NCBI GenBank assembly: GCA_963764505.1
Contig: CAVXSP010000002.1
Span: 67,494-131,493, forward strand
Direction: 5' to 3'
DNA length: 64,000 nucleotides
From: CAVXSP01 sp963764505
Lineage (GTDB): Bacteria; Acidobacteriota; Vicinamibacteria; Vicinamibacterales; SCN-69-37
The notes beneath the pieces were generated by a model, which did not search any database, was not told the origin of the DNA, and worked only from the letters and a program-made list of their open reading frames with translations. Below are positions 27,341-36,639 of this stretch, piece by piece (the first letter of the stretch is position 1; the number at the start of each line of letters is the position of its first letter). The translations under genes were made by a program, and so were the position numbers.

Positions 27341-28702
27341 TCAGTTATGGCCGTGCCGCAGTCCTCGGACCTCCGCGGTCTGCGTCAGGATCTGCGACAG
27401 CACCGCGTGGTCGACCGGCTTCACGAGATGATGGTTGAAGCCGGCCTCGCGCGAGCGCTGCCTGTCGGCGTCCTGCCCCCAGCCCGACAGCGCGATCAGC
27501 ACGACTCCTTCGCCCCAGGACTCGGCGCGGATGGCCCGGCCGGCCTCGTGCCCGTTCATGCCGGGCAGGCCGATGTCCATCAGCACGACATCCGGCCGGA
27601 AGTCACTCGCCTCGCTGACCGCGTCCACGCCGTCGTGCGCGACGCGAATGGTGTGGCCGCAGATCTCCAGGAACATGGCCATTGTCGACGCGGAGTCGAC
27701 GTTGTCGTCGACCACCAGGATCCGGAGGCCGGCCCCGGCGGTGCGCCCCGAGCGCGACCCGTCTCCGATGTCGTTGGCTCCGCGCGCGATTGGCAGCGCG
27801 ACGCGGAACGTGGTGCCACGTCCCGGCCCGTCGCTGGCGGCGGCAATCCGCCCGCCGTGCAGCTCGACGAGCTGCCTGGCGACCGTCAGCCCGATCCCCA
27901 GCCCGCCAGGCGCACGCCCGCGCTCGCCCGCCGCCTGCGTGAACATGTCGAAGACGCGGTCTACCATCTCGGGCCGGATGCCGATCCCCGTGTCGGTGAC
28001 GAGCATGACGGCCTCGTTTCCGACGCGCTCGGCCTCGAGCGTGATCCGTCCGCCACGGTCCATGTACTTCGCGGCGTTGTCCAGCAGATTGCCGAGAACC
28101 TGGGTCAGTCGCGTGAGGTCGGCGTCGACGTGCAGCGAGGCTGGCGGTGTCGAAACCACGATCTCGTGCCCTGCGCGATCGATCATCGGTCGGCTCATCT
28201 CCAGCGCCACCTGGAAGATCTCGCGCACGGAGACCCGCTGGGGCCGCAGCTCGATCCGGCCGTTCGTGATGCGTGACAGGTCGAGCAGGTCGTCGATGAG
28301 CCGCGTCAGCTGCCGCAGCTGGCGCTCGATCACGTCGGTGGCGAACTCCGCGCCCACCGAGGCCCTGGCCCGTAGAATCTGGACCGCGTTCTGCAGGGGC
28401 GCCAGCGGGCTGCGCAGTTCGTGCGCCAGCGTCGCGAGGAACTGATCGCGCCGCTGGTGCGCGTCCGAGATCGCGCGATGCGCGTCGCTCAGCGCGTTCT
28501 CGAGCCTCGTCCGTTCGCGGAGCTCGGTCTGGAGCGCCCAGCCCTGCTGCTGCAGCGCCGCGATCTCCCGGGCCAGGACGTCGGGCGAACGCGTCTCGAT
28601 CTCGGCCGGGGCCACCTGCGTATGGCAGGCGCACACCGCCTCGAACAGCGCCGCCTGGCGCGCTTCGCTGAAATTCCTCATCGAGTGGGCCTTCACGCTC
28701 AT
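27341..28702 (-). CDS. soluble hybrid histidine kinase with C-terminal receiver domain
   Basis: The ATG at 28702 gives 453 residues: a helical and coiled-coil N-terminus, HisKA with H-box LATLAHELRSPLAPLQNAV, HATPase with N box LLDNAAKYMDRGG and D-x-G-x-G in VTDTGIGI, and a C-terminal receiver with phospho-acceptor in DVVLMDIGLPGMNG. No transmembrane segment appears, so it senses a cytoplasmic cue or works with a partner. No response regulator or output domain lies beside it. It converges with the dienelactone hydrolase gene (17 bases between stops). Confidence 0.88.
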   Translation of the reverse strand: MSVKAHSMRNFSEARQAALFEAVCACHTQVAPAEIETRSPDVLAREIAALQQQGWALQTELRERTRLENALSDAHRAISDAHQRRDQFLATLAHELRSPLAPLQNAVQILRARASVGAEFATDVIERQLRQLTRLIDDLLDLSRITNGRIELRPQRVSVREIFQVALEMSRPMIDRAGHEIVVSTPPASLHVDADLTRLTQVLGNLLDNAAKYMDRGGRITLEAERVGNEAVMLVTDTGIGIRPEMVDRVFDMFTQAAGERGRAPGGLGIGLTVARQLVELHGGRIAAASDGPGRGTTFRVALPIARGANDIGDGSRSGRTAGAGLRILVVDDNVDSASTMAMFLEICGHTIRVAHDGVDAVSEASDFRPDVVLMDIGLPGMNGHEAGRAIRAESWGEGVVLIALSGWGQDADRQRSREAGFNHHLVKPVDHAVLSQILTQTAEVRGLRHGHN

Positions 28703-28835
28703 TGGTGGTCCACAGTTCGGCCGGCAGAACAGTCTGTTCAGATGTACTGCACATGCCGTCCGTCTCGAAATCAGGCAGACACCTGACGTGCCGCCGGTGC
28801 TGTGTGCGAGCCCGTCGAGTAAGCTCTGTATTCCG

Positions 28836-29936
28836 GTGAGCGTTTCACCTGACGAATGGTTCTCGCCGGACTTCAGCACGTCCCGTCAGCGCTTCCGGCA
28901 CGCGGCGGCGGCTGTCGGCTGGCGTCTGGACGCGCATCCGGTGACCTCCGACGGGCCGGGCGGCGAGCGGCTGTCGATCGACGCGGCGACCAGCTCGCCG
29001 CCGGCTGGACGGCGCGTGCTGGTGATCTCGAGTGGCCTCCACGGGGTGGAGGGATTCTTTGGCGCTGCCGTTCAACTCTCGCTGCTCGATCGCTGGGGGG
29101 CGACGCCACCAGTGTCCTGCGTGCTCCTGCACGCGCTCAATCCCTTCGGGTTCGCCTGGCTCCGGCGCACCGACGATCGCAACGTGGACCTGAACCGCAA
29201 CTTTCTGCTCGACCACGAAACCTACACCGGGTCGCCGCCGGGCTATGCGGCGCTCGATCCGCTCCTGAATCCGCGCCGGCCGCCGCCGGACGTCATTCCG
29301 TTCCTGTTGAAAGCGCTGCCGGTCCTCGCGCGGAGAGGCGCCGCCGGCATCCGCCGGACCGTAGCGGTCGGGCAGTACCAGTTTCCGTGCGGCCTGTTCT
29401 TCGGCGGCTTCGAGGCGAGCCCCGCAGCGGCGGCGATCGAAGCCGCGCTGCGCGCCCGGTTGGCGGGGGCGGCCGACGTCGTACATCTCGATCTGCACAC
29501 GGGCCTGGGAGGACGTGGCGACGGCCGCCTGCTGATCGACTACACGCTCACCGGCCGCCAGCGCGATCGGCTGACCCGTTGGTTCGGCGCGAAGGCGTTC
29601 TCCACGCCGGACTCGAGCCGCACGGCCTACACCGCGCGCGGCGGGCTGGGACGATGGTGCGTGTCGCAGCGTCCCCGTCCCGCGGGCGAGTATCTGTTCG
29701 CCTACGCGGAGTTCGGAACGTTCGCTGGCGCGCGGGTCCTCGCCGGTCTGCGTGCGGAGAACCAGGCGCATCATTGGGGACGGCCCCTCGATCCCGGGAC
29801 GATTCGCGCGAAGGCGGCGCTCAGGGAGCTGTTCTGCCCGGCCGACCGCGCCTGGCGCTCGAAGGCGATCGCGCGAAGCCTGGATCTGATCTCGAGAGCG
29901 GCTGACGGGCTGGCGGGCGAGGGCCATCCCGGGTGA
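28836..29936 (+). CDS. M14-like metallopeptidase, DUF2817 family
   Basis: The 366-residue protein has the zinc-binding signature GLHGVEGFFG (HxxE) and a second zinc histidine in VHLDLHTGLGG, with a conserved RNVDLNRNFLLDHE block between, typical of the carboxypeptidase-like M14/DUF2817 family. No signal peptide is seen, so it probably cleaves peptides or an amide in the cytoplasm. The start is ambiguous: GTG at 28836 or GTG at 28788, and no clear Shine-Dalgarno decides. It is divergent from the hybrid kinase and leads into the GGDEF gene. Confidence 0.8.
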   Translation: MSVSPDEWFSPDFSTSRQRFRHAAAAVGWRLDAHPVTSDGPGGERLSIDAATSSPPAGRRVLVISSGLHGVEGFFGAAVQLSLLDRWGATPPVSCVLLHALNPFGFAWLRRTDDRNVDLNRNFLLDHETYTGSPPGYAALDPLLNPRRPPPDVIPFLLKALPVLARRGAAGIRRTVAVGQYQFPCGLFFGGFEASPAAAAIEAALRARLAGAADVVHLDLHTGLGGRGDGRLLIDYTLTGRQRDRLTRWFGAKAFSTPDSSRTAYTARGGLGRWCVSQRPRPAGEYLFAYAEFGTFAGARVLAGLRAENQAHHWGRPLDPGTIRAKAALRELFCPADRAWRSKAIARSLDLISRAADGLAGEGHPG

Positions 29937-30009
29937 GGTGCGACGGGTCTCCTCGCCGGCGCCGCTGCAGATCCGGGTGAGTTCTGCCGATACTCCGAAG
30001 CGGGCAAGG

Positions 30010-31278
30010 ATGGTGGAGAATCCCGCGACTCCCTTCAGCGACCGCGTCGAAGCGTACGCATCGTGGGTGCGGACGGTTCGGACGGGACACCGGCCGCCCG
30101 AGCTGACGACCGACGTCGCCGACCCGCTCGCGCATCTCGGCCGCGAGCTCGAGCTGCTCTGGGAGACGATGAGCCGCCGTGACGCCGAGCTGCGGGAGCT
30201 GTTCGATCTCGTGCAGACCGTCGAACGCGGCGTCATGCTCGACGACGTGCTGCAGCGGATCTTCGACGCATTCAAGGGACTGATCCCCTTCGATCGCATC
30301 GGCTGCGCGTTCCTGTCCGACAACGGCCAGGAGCTCGTGGCCTACTGGGCGCGCAGCGAGCTGGGCCCGGTCCAGATCCAGCGCGGATACAGCCGGCCGA
30401 TGGCCGGCAGCAGCCTGGAACGGATCCTCCTCATGCGCCAGCCGCGCATCCTGAACGACCTCGAGGAATATCTGTGGCAGAAGCCGGACTCCGAGGCGAC
30501 GCGGCGCATCGTCCTCGAGGGCGGCCGATCCAGCCTGACCTGCCCGCTGGTCGTCGACCAGCGCCCGCTGGGGTTTCTCTTCTTCACGAGCCGCGAGAAG
30601 GGAACCTATCGCGACACGCATCAGGCCGTGTTCCAGCAGATCGCGCAGCAGGTCGCGGCGGTGATTGAGAAGAGCCGCGTGTACGAACAGCTCGTCGCGC
30701 ACAATCGGATGCTGCTCGAGCAGACGCGCCAGCTGCAGCGGCTGGCCGACCTGGACGCCCTCACGGGAGCGCTGACGCGCCGCGCCGTCGACCTGCGCAT
30801 CGAGCGCGCGTGGGCCGAGTACGTCGAGCACTCGACGCCATTCGGCGTCATTCTCTTCGACATCGACCGTTTCAAGGCGATCAACGACGCCTGCGGCCAT
30901 GCCGCCGGAGACGCGGTCCTGCAGGAGGTCGTGCGCCGCGTCAGCGGCAGGCTTCGCGCGAGCGACATCTGCGGCCGGTACGGCGGCGAGGAATTCGTCG
31001 TGCTCGTCGCAGACACGACCGAGCGCGAGGTGCTGCAGGCGGCCGAACGCTTGCGCGAGGCGCTCGCCAACGTGCCCGTCGACGTCGTCGGCGGCGTTCC
31101 CGTGACGGCGAGCTTCGGGCTGGCGCACACGAGCAGCGTCGCGTCCTCCTGGCCCGCTCTCGTGCGCTCGGCCGACGCGGCGATGTACCTCGCGAAGAGC
31201 GCCGGACGGAACCGCTGCGTGCCGGCCAGCGAGGCCCGAGCTCAGTCGGAAAACGGGAAGATCGGCCAGAGATCGTAG
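30010..31278 (+). CDS. GAF-domain diguanylate cyclase
   Basis: The 422-residue protein has an N-terminal helical part, a GAF domain (about residues 75-235, including LIPFDRIGCAFLSDNG) and a GGDEF domain with the active motif RYGGEEFVVLV. An inhibitory site RASD lies five residues before GGEEF, so it should make c-di-GMP and be feedback-inhibited by it. The ATG at 30010 is preferred; a GTG at 29938, two bases after the peptidase stop, would add 24 residues. Its 3' end overlaps the convergent DUF2235 gene by 37 bases. Confidence 0.88.
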   Translation: MVENPATPFSDRVEAYASWVRTVRTGHRPPELTTDVADPLAHLGRELELLWETMSRRDAELRELFDLVQTVERGVMLDDVLQRIFDAFKGLIPFDRIGCAFLSDNGQELVAYWARSELGPVQIQRGYSRPMAGSSLERILLMRQPRILNDLEEYLWQKPDSEATRRIVLEGGRSSLTCPLVVDQRPLGFLFFTSREKGTYRDTHQAVFQQIAQQVAAVIEKSRVYEQLVAHNRMLLEQTRQLQRLADLDALTGALTRRAVDLRIERAWAEYVEHSTPFGVILFDIDRFKAINDACGHAAGDAVLQEVVRRVSGRLRASDICGRYGGEEFVVLVADTTEREVLQAAERLREALANVPVDVVGGVPVTASFGLAHTSSVASSWPALVRSADAAMYLAKSAGRNRCVPASEARAQSENGKIGQRS

Positions 31279-32429
31279 AGAGCTTTGTTCAGGGCGAATT
31301 CGTTCGCCTCGAACCCGAGCCGGCGGGCGACCGCCGCCATGTCGATCACGAGCCGCGCGACCGATTCCTTCGCCGTCGACAGCTTCTCGTCGGTGTCCAC
31401 CAGCGGAATCCGATGCTGAATGAGCGCGACGAGCACGTCGCGCACGTCGCCCAGCTGGCAGTGGATGCGGGCCGCGGTCTCGTCGGCGATGGCCACGAGC
31501 GCCGAGAGCCGCGCCCTGGCGACGGGCGGCAGCACCTCCAGGCCGTTCGCGCCGACCTCCTCGGCAGCCTTCTCGTCTTCGACGCGCTCGATCGGGCACG
31601 TCTCCGGCGGCGTCCGGCATCCCGCTTCGGGCGCGACCGTGTAGTGGCGGCGATCCACGCGGGAGACGAGCCGGATGTCCTTGGTCAGGAGCTCCTTCAG
31701 GCGCGCCGGAGATGTCGGGTCGGGCGCAAGGCTGGCGATGTCGGCGTCCGTGATGGGGAGGCCCGCCGCCTTGGCCTTGGACATCATCCATCCGAGGGCG
31801 ACGTCGTTCAGCCCGCGGTTGCCGTTGCCGCCCCCCACGTCCGAATGGACCCCGCGAAACCACACCTCGTAGGCGCCGGGCAGCCGCGTCGGAAGAAAGG
31901 ACAGCCGCCGCTCGTCGAGCGCCAGCGCGTGGAACGCGTACTGGATGTTCTTCTTCGGCAGCGAGAGATGATGGCCGATGTTCAGATCGACGCCGCCCAG
32001 ATTCGCGAGGCCGAAGGCCGCGACGACGTCCCAGACGCCGAGGAAGCGGATCCGAGGGCTCGCCTCCACGACGTCATCGGTCCCCGGCCGGCGAATCTTG
32101 CGGCTCTGGATGATGTGGCAGAAATCGAGCGTGGTCGCCGCACCCCGGCTGAAGCCGACGATGTCGATGGCCGTGTCGCCGGCCGCCCAGCGCTGGCAGA
32201 GGTGATCGTAGGCCTCGTTCAGCCTCGGCAGTTCGCCGGCGCCGAACACGCCGCCGACGATCCGGCCCGCGAGATCGAACCTGGTCCCGACGCCGGCGAC
32301 GTAGAAGTTCCGGTCGTCCGTGTTCCCCGCATACGCCCGGAAGAAACGGACGACGTTCGTGTTCGTGTACTGGGGATCGTCGCCGGTCTTTTCCTCGTTC
32401 CAGGTTCCGTCGAACGCGTAGAGAGCCAT
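31242..32429 (-). CDS. DUF2235 alpha/beta hydrolase (Tle1-type phospholipase fold)
   Basis: The 395-residue protein reads MALYAFDGTWNEEKTGDD, with the family's N-terminal D-G-T motif, and the nucleophile elbow IVGFSRGAATTLDF (GxSxG). FRGVHSDVGGGNGNRGLNDV, about residue 195, is the conserved acid/histidine region. This fold includes T6SS Tle1 effectors, but no VgrG, PAAR or T6SS gene is nearby, so a housekeeping lipase or esterase is equally plausible. A GGAGG Shine-Dalgarno seven bases upstream supports the ATG at 32429. The C-terminal third (residues 270-395) is not recognised. Confidence 0.82.
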   Translation of the reverse strand: MALYAFDGTWNEEKTGDDPQYTNTNVVRFFRAYAGNTDDRNFYVAGVGTRFDLAGRIVGGVFGAGELPRLNEAYDHLCQRWAAGDTAIDIVGFSRGAATTLDFCHIIQSRKIRRPGTDDVVEASPRIRFLGVWDVVAAFGLANLGGVDLNIGHHLSLPKKNIQYAFHALALDERRLSFLPTRLPGAYEVWFRGVHSDVGGGNGNRGLNDVALGWMMSKAKAAGLPITDADIASLAPDPTSPARLKELLTKDIRLVSRVDRRHYTVAPEAGCRTPPETCPIERVEDEKAAEEVGANGLEVLPPVARARLSALVAIADETAARIHCQLGDVRDVLVALIQHRIPLVDTDEKLSTAKESVARLVIDMAAVARRLGFEANEFALNKALYDLWPIFPFSD

Positions 32430-32497
32430 GGACCCTCCGTTGATGCCGGGAGTGGAGCGCCGGACATTCTGGCACAGTCCGGCGGCACGTGTCCGTC

Positions 32498-33592
32498 TCA
32501 GGACTCGAACTGCTCGACCAGCGCGTCGAGCGCGAGCGCAAGCGGCGGACGCAGCGCAGTGCCGGCGAACGAGTCGGCGAGGAACCGGGCGGCCGGATCG
32601 CCCCGGCGGTAGTGGCGGCCGCCGCCGAGCGCGAACAGCTCGGCGCAGAGCTTCGTGGCCTCCGAGGCGACGAAGGTCTTGGTCCGGAGGACGCGTGCGG
32701 CATAGCCGGATCCCGCGGCCGGGCGCCAGGCGGCGGCCGTTTCGTGGAGGTAGGCGGCCAGGGCTTCCACGCGCATCCGCGCCTCCGACAGCCGCAGCCG
32801 GAGCGCGGGAGACGCCGGGCTCGGCGTGCTCATGAGCCTGAGCAGGCCGGCCGCGCAGCCCAGCGGCACCGCGGCGAACAGGCAATACCAGTACGAGACG
32901 GGCTGCGTCGCCTCGATGAAGTTCGGAAATCCCCACAGTGCGGCGGCCGGCGCCTCCTCGTAGCGCACGCTCTGGCTCTCGGTGCTGCGCATGCCGAAGC
33001 CGTCCCAGTCGGCGGCAATCGCCACGCCGGCGCCGTGCGCCGGAACGAGGAAGAATTCGACGATCCCCGCGCCGGGCAGATCGGCCTGCGCCACTTTCGC
33101 CGACGAGAGGAACATGTCGGCGTGCGTGCCTCCGGAGGCGAGGATCTTGGCCCCCGTCAGCCGCCACCCGTCCGCTCGTCGCATGGCCACGGTCTTGGTG
33201 GCGTCGAGCGATCCACCGGCCCCTTTCTCCGAGTTGCACGCGGCGTAGAGGCGGCCGGCCTGGAAATCCGCGGCGATCGACGACGCCTGCGCCATCCAGC
33301 CGGCTCGCCATTCCGGGGGAACCACCGGCGTCACGCCCGCCGAGACGCCAGCGAACCCGAGCGGCATCGCCGCAATCAGGGCCGCCGACGGCGAGTGGGC
33401 CGCCAGCCGTTCGATCGCCGTCGTCGCCTGCAGGCACGACCATGCGCTTCCGCCGTCCTCGGCGCCGAAGGGCGCGGCCATCAGCCCGCACCCGAAGAGC
33501 TCCCGCATCGTCTCCGCTGGATACGCTTCGGCATCCACGCGTTCTCGCTCGCCGGCGCGAACGGCCAGCTCGTCCAATTCCTGGAGATTCAT
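32498..33592 (-). CDS. acyl-CoA dehydrogenase family protein
   Basis: The 364-residue protein follows the ACAD order: helical N-domain, middle beta domain with KGAGGSLDATKTVAMRRADG and DGWRLTGAKILASGG, and C-terminal helices ending RFLADSFAGTALRPPLALAL. The pattern is closer to the DszC/HsaA-like or other divergent branch than to beta-oxidation enzymes, and the catalytic glutamate position could not be assigned. Binding of flavin is expected. It precedes the DUF2235 gene by 68 bases on the same strand; the pairing has no obvious meaning. Confidence 0.78.
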   Translation of the reverse strand: MNLQELDELAVRAGERERVDAEAYPAETMRELFGCGLMAAPFGAEDGGSAWSCLQATTAIERLAAHSPSAALIAAMPLGFAGVSAGVTPVVPPEWRAGWMAQASSIAADFQAGRLYAACNSEKGAGGSLDATKTVAMRRADGWRLTGAKILASGGTHADMFLSSAKVAQADLPGAGIVEFFLVPAHGAGVAIAADWDGFGMRSTESQSVRYEEAPAAALWGFPNFIEATQPVSYWYCLFAAVPLGCAAGLLRLMSTPSPASPALRLRLSEARMRVEALAAYLHETAAAWRPAAGSGYAARVLRTKTFVASEATKLCAELFALGGGRHYRRGDPAARFLADSFAGTALRPPLALALDALVEQFES

Positions 33593-33684
33593 GCGGACCC
33601 CCCTCGCACCAAATTTCTCCTCTGCGACGCGCGTGTCAAGACGAACGCCTACCCGGCGGTATGATGTCCCCGCCCGTGGGTGCC

Positions 33685-35427
33685 ATGCGCGCGTCGCTGC
33701 TTCTCAAGTGGATCGGCATCGCGACGGGGCTCGGCCTGACGGCCGTCGTCTCGGGCCAGTCGCCGCAGTTCATGCCCCACTACGGCGTGGACTTCCCCCA
33801 CATCGGCGGGGGCCTGTCCAACCAGCGCTATTCGTCGCTGACGAAGATCACGCCTTCGAATGTCAGGCGCCTGGGCGCGGCGTGGATGGTGCACCCGGAG
33901 GGGAAGGTGGGCGGCTGGATGCAGGGAACTCCGCTCGTCGTCAAGGGCATCATGTACATGTCCACCGGCCACATCTGGGCGCGGGACGCGAGGACCGGCG
34001 CGCTCGAGTGGCGGTACCCGTCCGGCGATCTCACGAACGGCTCGTACTTCAACCGCGGCGTGGCCGTCGCCGAAGGGAAGGTCTTCTCGGCCGGGCCGGG
34101 CAACACGCTGGTCGCGCTGAATCAGGCGACCGGCGCGCTCGTCTGGCAGACCACGCTGGCCGCGCGCGGTGTCACGAACGCGCCCGCGATCTACTACGAC
34201 GGTCTGGTGTACATCGGCGTCGGCGGCGGCGAGTCGGGCGTGCGCGGCCAGTTCGGTGCCTACGATGCGAAGACCGGGCAGGAAGTCTGGAAGTTCTGGA
34301 CCGTGCCCGGTCCCGGCGAGCTCGGCCACGAGACGTGGGAAGGAGACTCCTGGAAGTACGGCGGCGCGCCGGTCTGGACGCATCCGGCGATCGATCCGGA
34401 GCTCGGCATGATCTACGTGCCGACCGGGAACGCGTCGCCGGACAACGACGGCACGCGGCGCGGCGGAGACAACCTGTTCACGGTCTCCGTCGTCGCGCTG
34501 GACCTCAAGACGGGCGCGTATCGCTGGCACTTCCAGGAGGTCCATCACGACATCTGGGACTACGATAGCCCGTCGCCGCCGGTGCTCGCCGACATCACGT
34601 ATCAGGGGCAGCCCCGCAAGATACTGATGCACGCCGGCAAGACCGGCATGATGTACATCCTCGATCGCACCAACGGCCAGCCCCTCATCGGGATCGTCGA
34701 GCGGCCCGTCGAGCAGGAACCGCGGATGAAGACGACGCGCACGCAGCCGTTCGCGGTTGGCGACACGTTCGTGCCCACCTGTCCCGGTCCGGGCAGCGTG
34801 CAAGCCGGTTTCCGGAGCGGCTGCATCTTCACGCCCTACTACACCGAGCCGACGGCAATCGCGCCCGGAACCGACGGAGGCCTCTCGTGGGCGCCGATGA
34901 GCTACAGTCCGCAGACGAAGCTCGTCTACGTCTGCGGCACGGTCAACGTCTCGGGACACGAGCTCCGGGTCCAGACGCTCGATGAGAGGACCGGGCGCCT
35001 GGTGACGGCGCCCGGCACCGGCCGCGGGTTCTTCCGCCTGCCGTGGCCGCAGCCGCGCAGCGGCACGGTCACCGCCATGGATCCGACGCTCAACCGGATC
35101 GTCTGGCAGAAGCTGCTGCCGTGGCCGTGCGGCTCCGGCAGCGGATTCCTCAGCACGGCGTCCGGGCTGCTGTTCCACGGCGAGTCGGACGGCCACCTCG
35201 TCGTGCACGACGCCGCGACCGGCGACGTGCTCTGGACGTTCCAGACCGGCGCCGGCGCCGACGCTCCCGTGGCGACCTACGAGATCGCGGGCGAGCAGTA
35301 CGTCGCGATCCTGGCCGGCGGCAATCAGTACATGAGCTCGGCGATGGGGGACAATCTCTGGGCGTTCAAGATTGGCGGCCGGCTGCCCCCGGCCGCGGCC
35401 CCGCCGCTGCCGGGTCCGAAGTTCTGA
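33685..35427 (+). CDS. PQQ-dependent dehydrogenase, periplasmic quinoprotein
   Basis: The 580-residue protein has a signal peptide (LLLKWIGIATGLGLTAVVSG) and repeated propeller blades, for example YDGLVYIGVGGG, TGQEVWKFWTVPGPGE and HHDIWDYDSPSPPVLADI. The last resembles the catalytic acid region of quinoprotein alcohol/glucose dehydrogenases. It opens GGLSNQRYSSLTKITPSNV, typical of the family's first blade. It would oxidise a sugar or alcohol in the periplasm and pass electrons to the respiratory chain. No cytochrome c domain or PQQ synthesis gene is nearby. The start at 33685 is chosen over ATG 33661/33664 because the leader fits better; the TATGAT at 33659-33664 may be a -10. Confidence 0.85.
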   Translation: MRASLLLKWIGIATGLGLTAVVSGQSPQFMPHYGVDFPHIGGGLSNQRYSSLTKITPSNVRRLGAAWMVHPEGKVGGWMQGTPLVVKGIMYMSTGHIWARDARTGALEWRYPSGDLTNGSYFNRGVAVAEGKVFSAGPGNTLVALNQATGALVWQTTLAARGVTNAPAIYYDGLVYIGVGGGESGVRGQFGAYDAKTGQEVWKFWTVPGPGELGHETWEGDSWKYGGAPVWTHPAIDPELGMIYVPTGNASPDNDGTRRGGDNLFTVSVVALDLKTGAYRWHFQEVHHDIWDYDSPSPPVLADITYQGQPRKILMHAGKTGMMYILDRTNGQPLIGIVERPVEQEPRMKTTRTQPFAVGDTFVPTCPGPGSVQAGFRSGCIFTPYYTEPTAIAPGTDGGLSWAPMSYSPQTKLVYVCGTVNVSGHELRVQTLDERTGRLVTAPGTGRGFFRLPWPQPRSGTVTAMDPTLNRIVWQKLLPWPCGSGSGFLSTASGLLFHGESDGHLVVHDAATGDVLWTFQTGAGADAPVATYEIAGEQYVAILAGGNQYMSSAMGDNLWAFKIGGRLPPAAAPPLPGPKF

Positions 35428-35501
35428 TTCGCGCGGCCGAACCCGCGTCGATGGTCGAGGAAGACCATCGGAGACGAAACGTCCGGCTGAGGAGGACTCA
35501 C

Positions 35502-36174
35502 ATGCGTGCTCGAATCGTCCTGCCCGTGGCGATGGCCGGTGTGCTCGGTGCGGTCGTCGGCCTCGATGTTCACGTGCGCGCTGCTCAGGCAGGAGCCCGC
35601 CTCCTGACGTCGGCGGTGCCGTCGCAGGTCACGAATCGCACGATGCAGCCGATCGCGGAAGGGACGTGGCACGGGCTGCGGCTCGACGCGAGAGGCGGCG
35701 ATGGCGTGGCGTGGTGGCCCGACGTCCAGTTCGGCGACGGCACCATTGAGCTCGAGATTCTTGGCAGGGACCTTCAAGGACAGAGCTTCGTCGGCGTCGC
35801 CTTCCACGGCGAGGACGAGAAGACGTTCGACGCGATCTACTTCCGACCGTTCAACTTCAAGGCGGCCGACCTGCTGGCTCGGTCGCACGCGGTGCAGTAC
35901 ATCTCCCATCCGCTCTACACCTGGGACAAACTGCGTTCGGAGCACGCTGGCCAGTACCGAGCATGCGATCGCGCCGGTGCCCGACCCGAACACGTGGTTC
36001 CACGCGCGCGTCGTCCTCGCGTATCCCTCCGTCCGAGTCTTCGTGAACGACGGGACGACCGCGACGCTCGAGGTGACGCAGCTCAGCGACCGCCGCACGG
36101 GCTGGGTCGGCGTCTGGGTCGGCAACGGATCGGACGGGGCATTCGCGAACCTCGTCCTGCGGGGTAGCCCGTAG
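35502..36174 (+). CDS. secreted DUF1080-like (concanavalin-fold) protein, frameshifted
   Basis: From the ATG at 35502 (Shine-Dalgarno GAGGAGGACTCAC) the product has a signal peptide ending about VRAAQA. The following VTNRTMQPIAEGTWHGLRLD and DGTIELEILGRDLQGQSFVG are typical of laminin-G/concanavalin-like DUF1080 domains. Near 35959 a shift of one base is needed: the next frame gives EHAIAPVPDPNTWFHARVVL and ends VLRGSP at 36174. The site is taccgag, with one C apparently extra. The rebuilt protein would be about 223 residues. It is probably a carbohydrate-binding or secreted hydrolase-like domain and follows the PQQ dehydrogenase by 74 bases. Confidence 0.7.
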
Positions 36175-36202
36175 GGTAGCCCGTAGCCCAAAGCCCTTCC
36201 TG

Positions 36203-36231
36203 TTGACATTCCAGAGGTCCTGCGAAATACT
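36203..36231 (+). promoter_or_regulatory. sigma70-type promoter of the PadR gene
   Basis: A perfect TTGACA (36203-36208), a 17-base spacer and an AATACT -10 (36226-36231) precede the GTG start at 36258 by 26 bases, with an AGGAGCG ribosome site in between. PadR regulators often bind their own promoter; an obvious ATGT-ACAT dyad was not identified here. Confidence 0.6.
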
Positions 36232-36257
36232 CCTCTTAACATTCAACAGGAGCGAAC

Positions 36258-36599
36258 GTGGCGGCCAAGGCGGACATTCTGCAGGGGACCCTCGACCTCA
36301 TGGTGCTCAAGGCGCTCGACGCGATGGGACCCTTGCACGGGTACGGCATCGCGCGTCGCATCGAGCAGGTCAGCGAGGACGCACTTCGCGTGAATCAGGG
36401 CACGATCTACATCTGCCTGATCCGGCTCGTCCAGAAGGGGTGGATCACCGCGAAGTGGGGCACGTCCGAGAACAACCGCCGCGCCAAGTTCTACGCCATT
36501 TCGAAGGCCGGCCGCCGGCAACTGGAGGCCGAGACGCGCAACTGGGAGCGCATTGCCGGCCTGATCGGCCGGCTTCTCCAGCTCGCGCCCAGGACGTAA
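36258..36599 (+). CDS. PadR-family transcriptional regulator
   Basis: The 113-residue protein reads ILQGTLDLMVLKALDAMGPL and HGYGIARRIEQVSED, with the winged-helix wing NQGTIYICLIRLVQKGWI and a C-terminal dimerisation helix. This is the short PadR-s1 type often placed before MacB/FtsX-like ABC transporters in acidobacteria. Here the only transporter part following is an adaptor, and a permease remnant is found at 41.6 kb. The GTG at 36258 is chosen by family length and the AGGAGCG. Usually it represses the neighbouring transport gene until a ligand binds. Confidence 0.85.
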   Translation: MAAKADILQGTLDLMVLKALDAMGPLHGYGIARRIEQVSEDALRVNQGTIYICLIRLVQKGWITAKWGTSENNRRAKFYAISKAGRRQLEAETRNWERIAGLIGRLLQLAPRT

Positions 36600-36639
36600 T
36601 CGGCCCGGCCGCCGTCGGCCGGCGCCTTGGAGTGCCTTC

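Noticed and set aside
31242..32429. Type VI secretion effector
   Set aside because: DUF2235 fold fits Tle1, but no VgrG, Hcp, PAAR or immunity gene is present.
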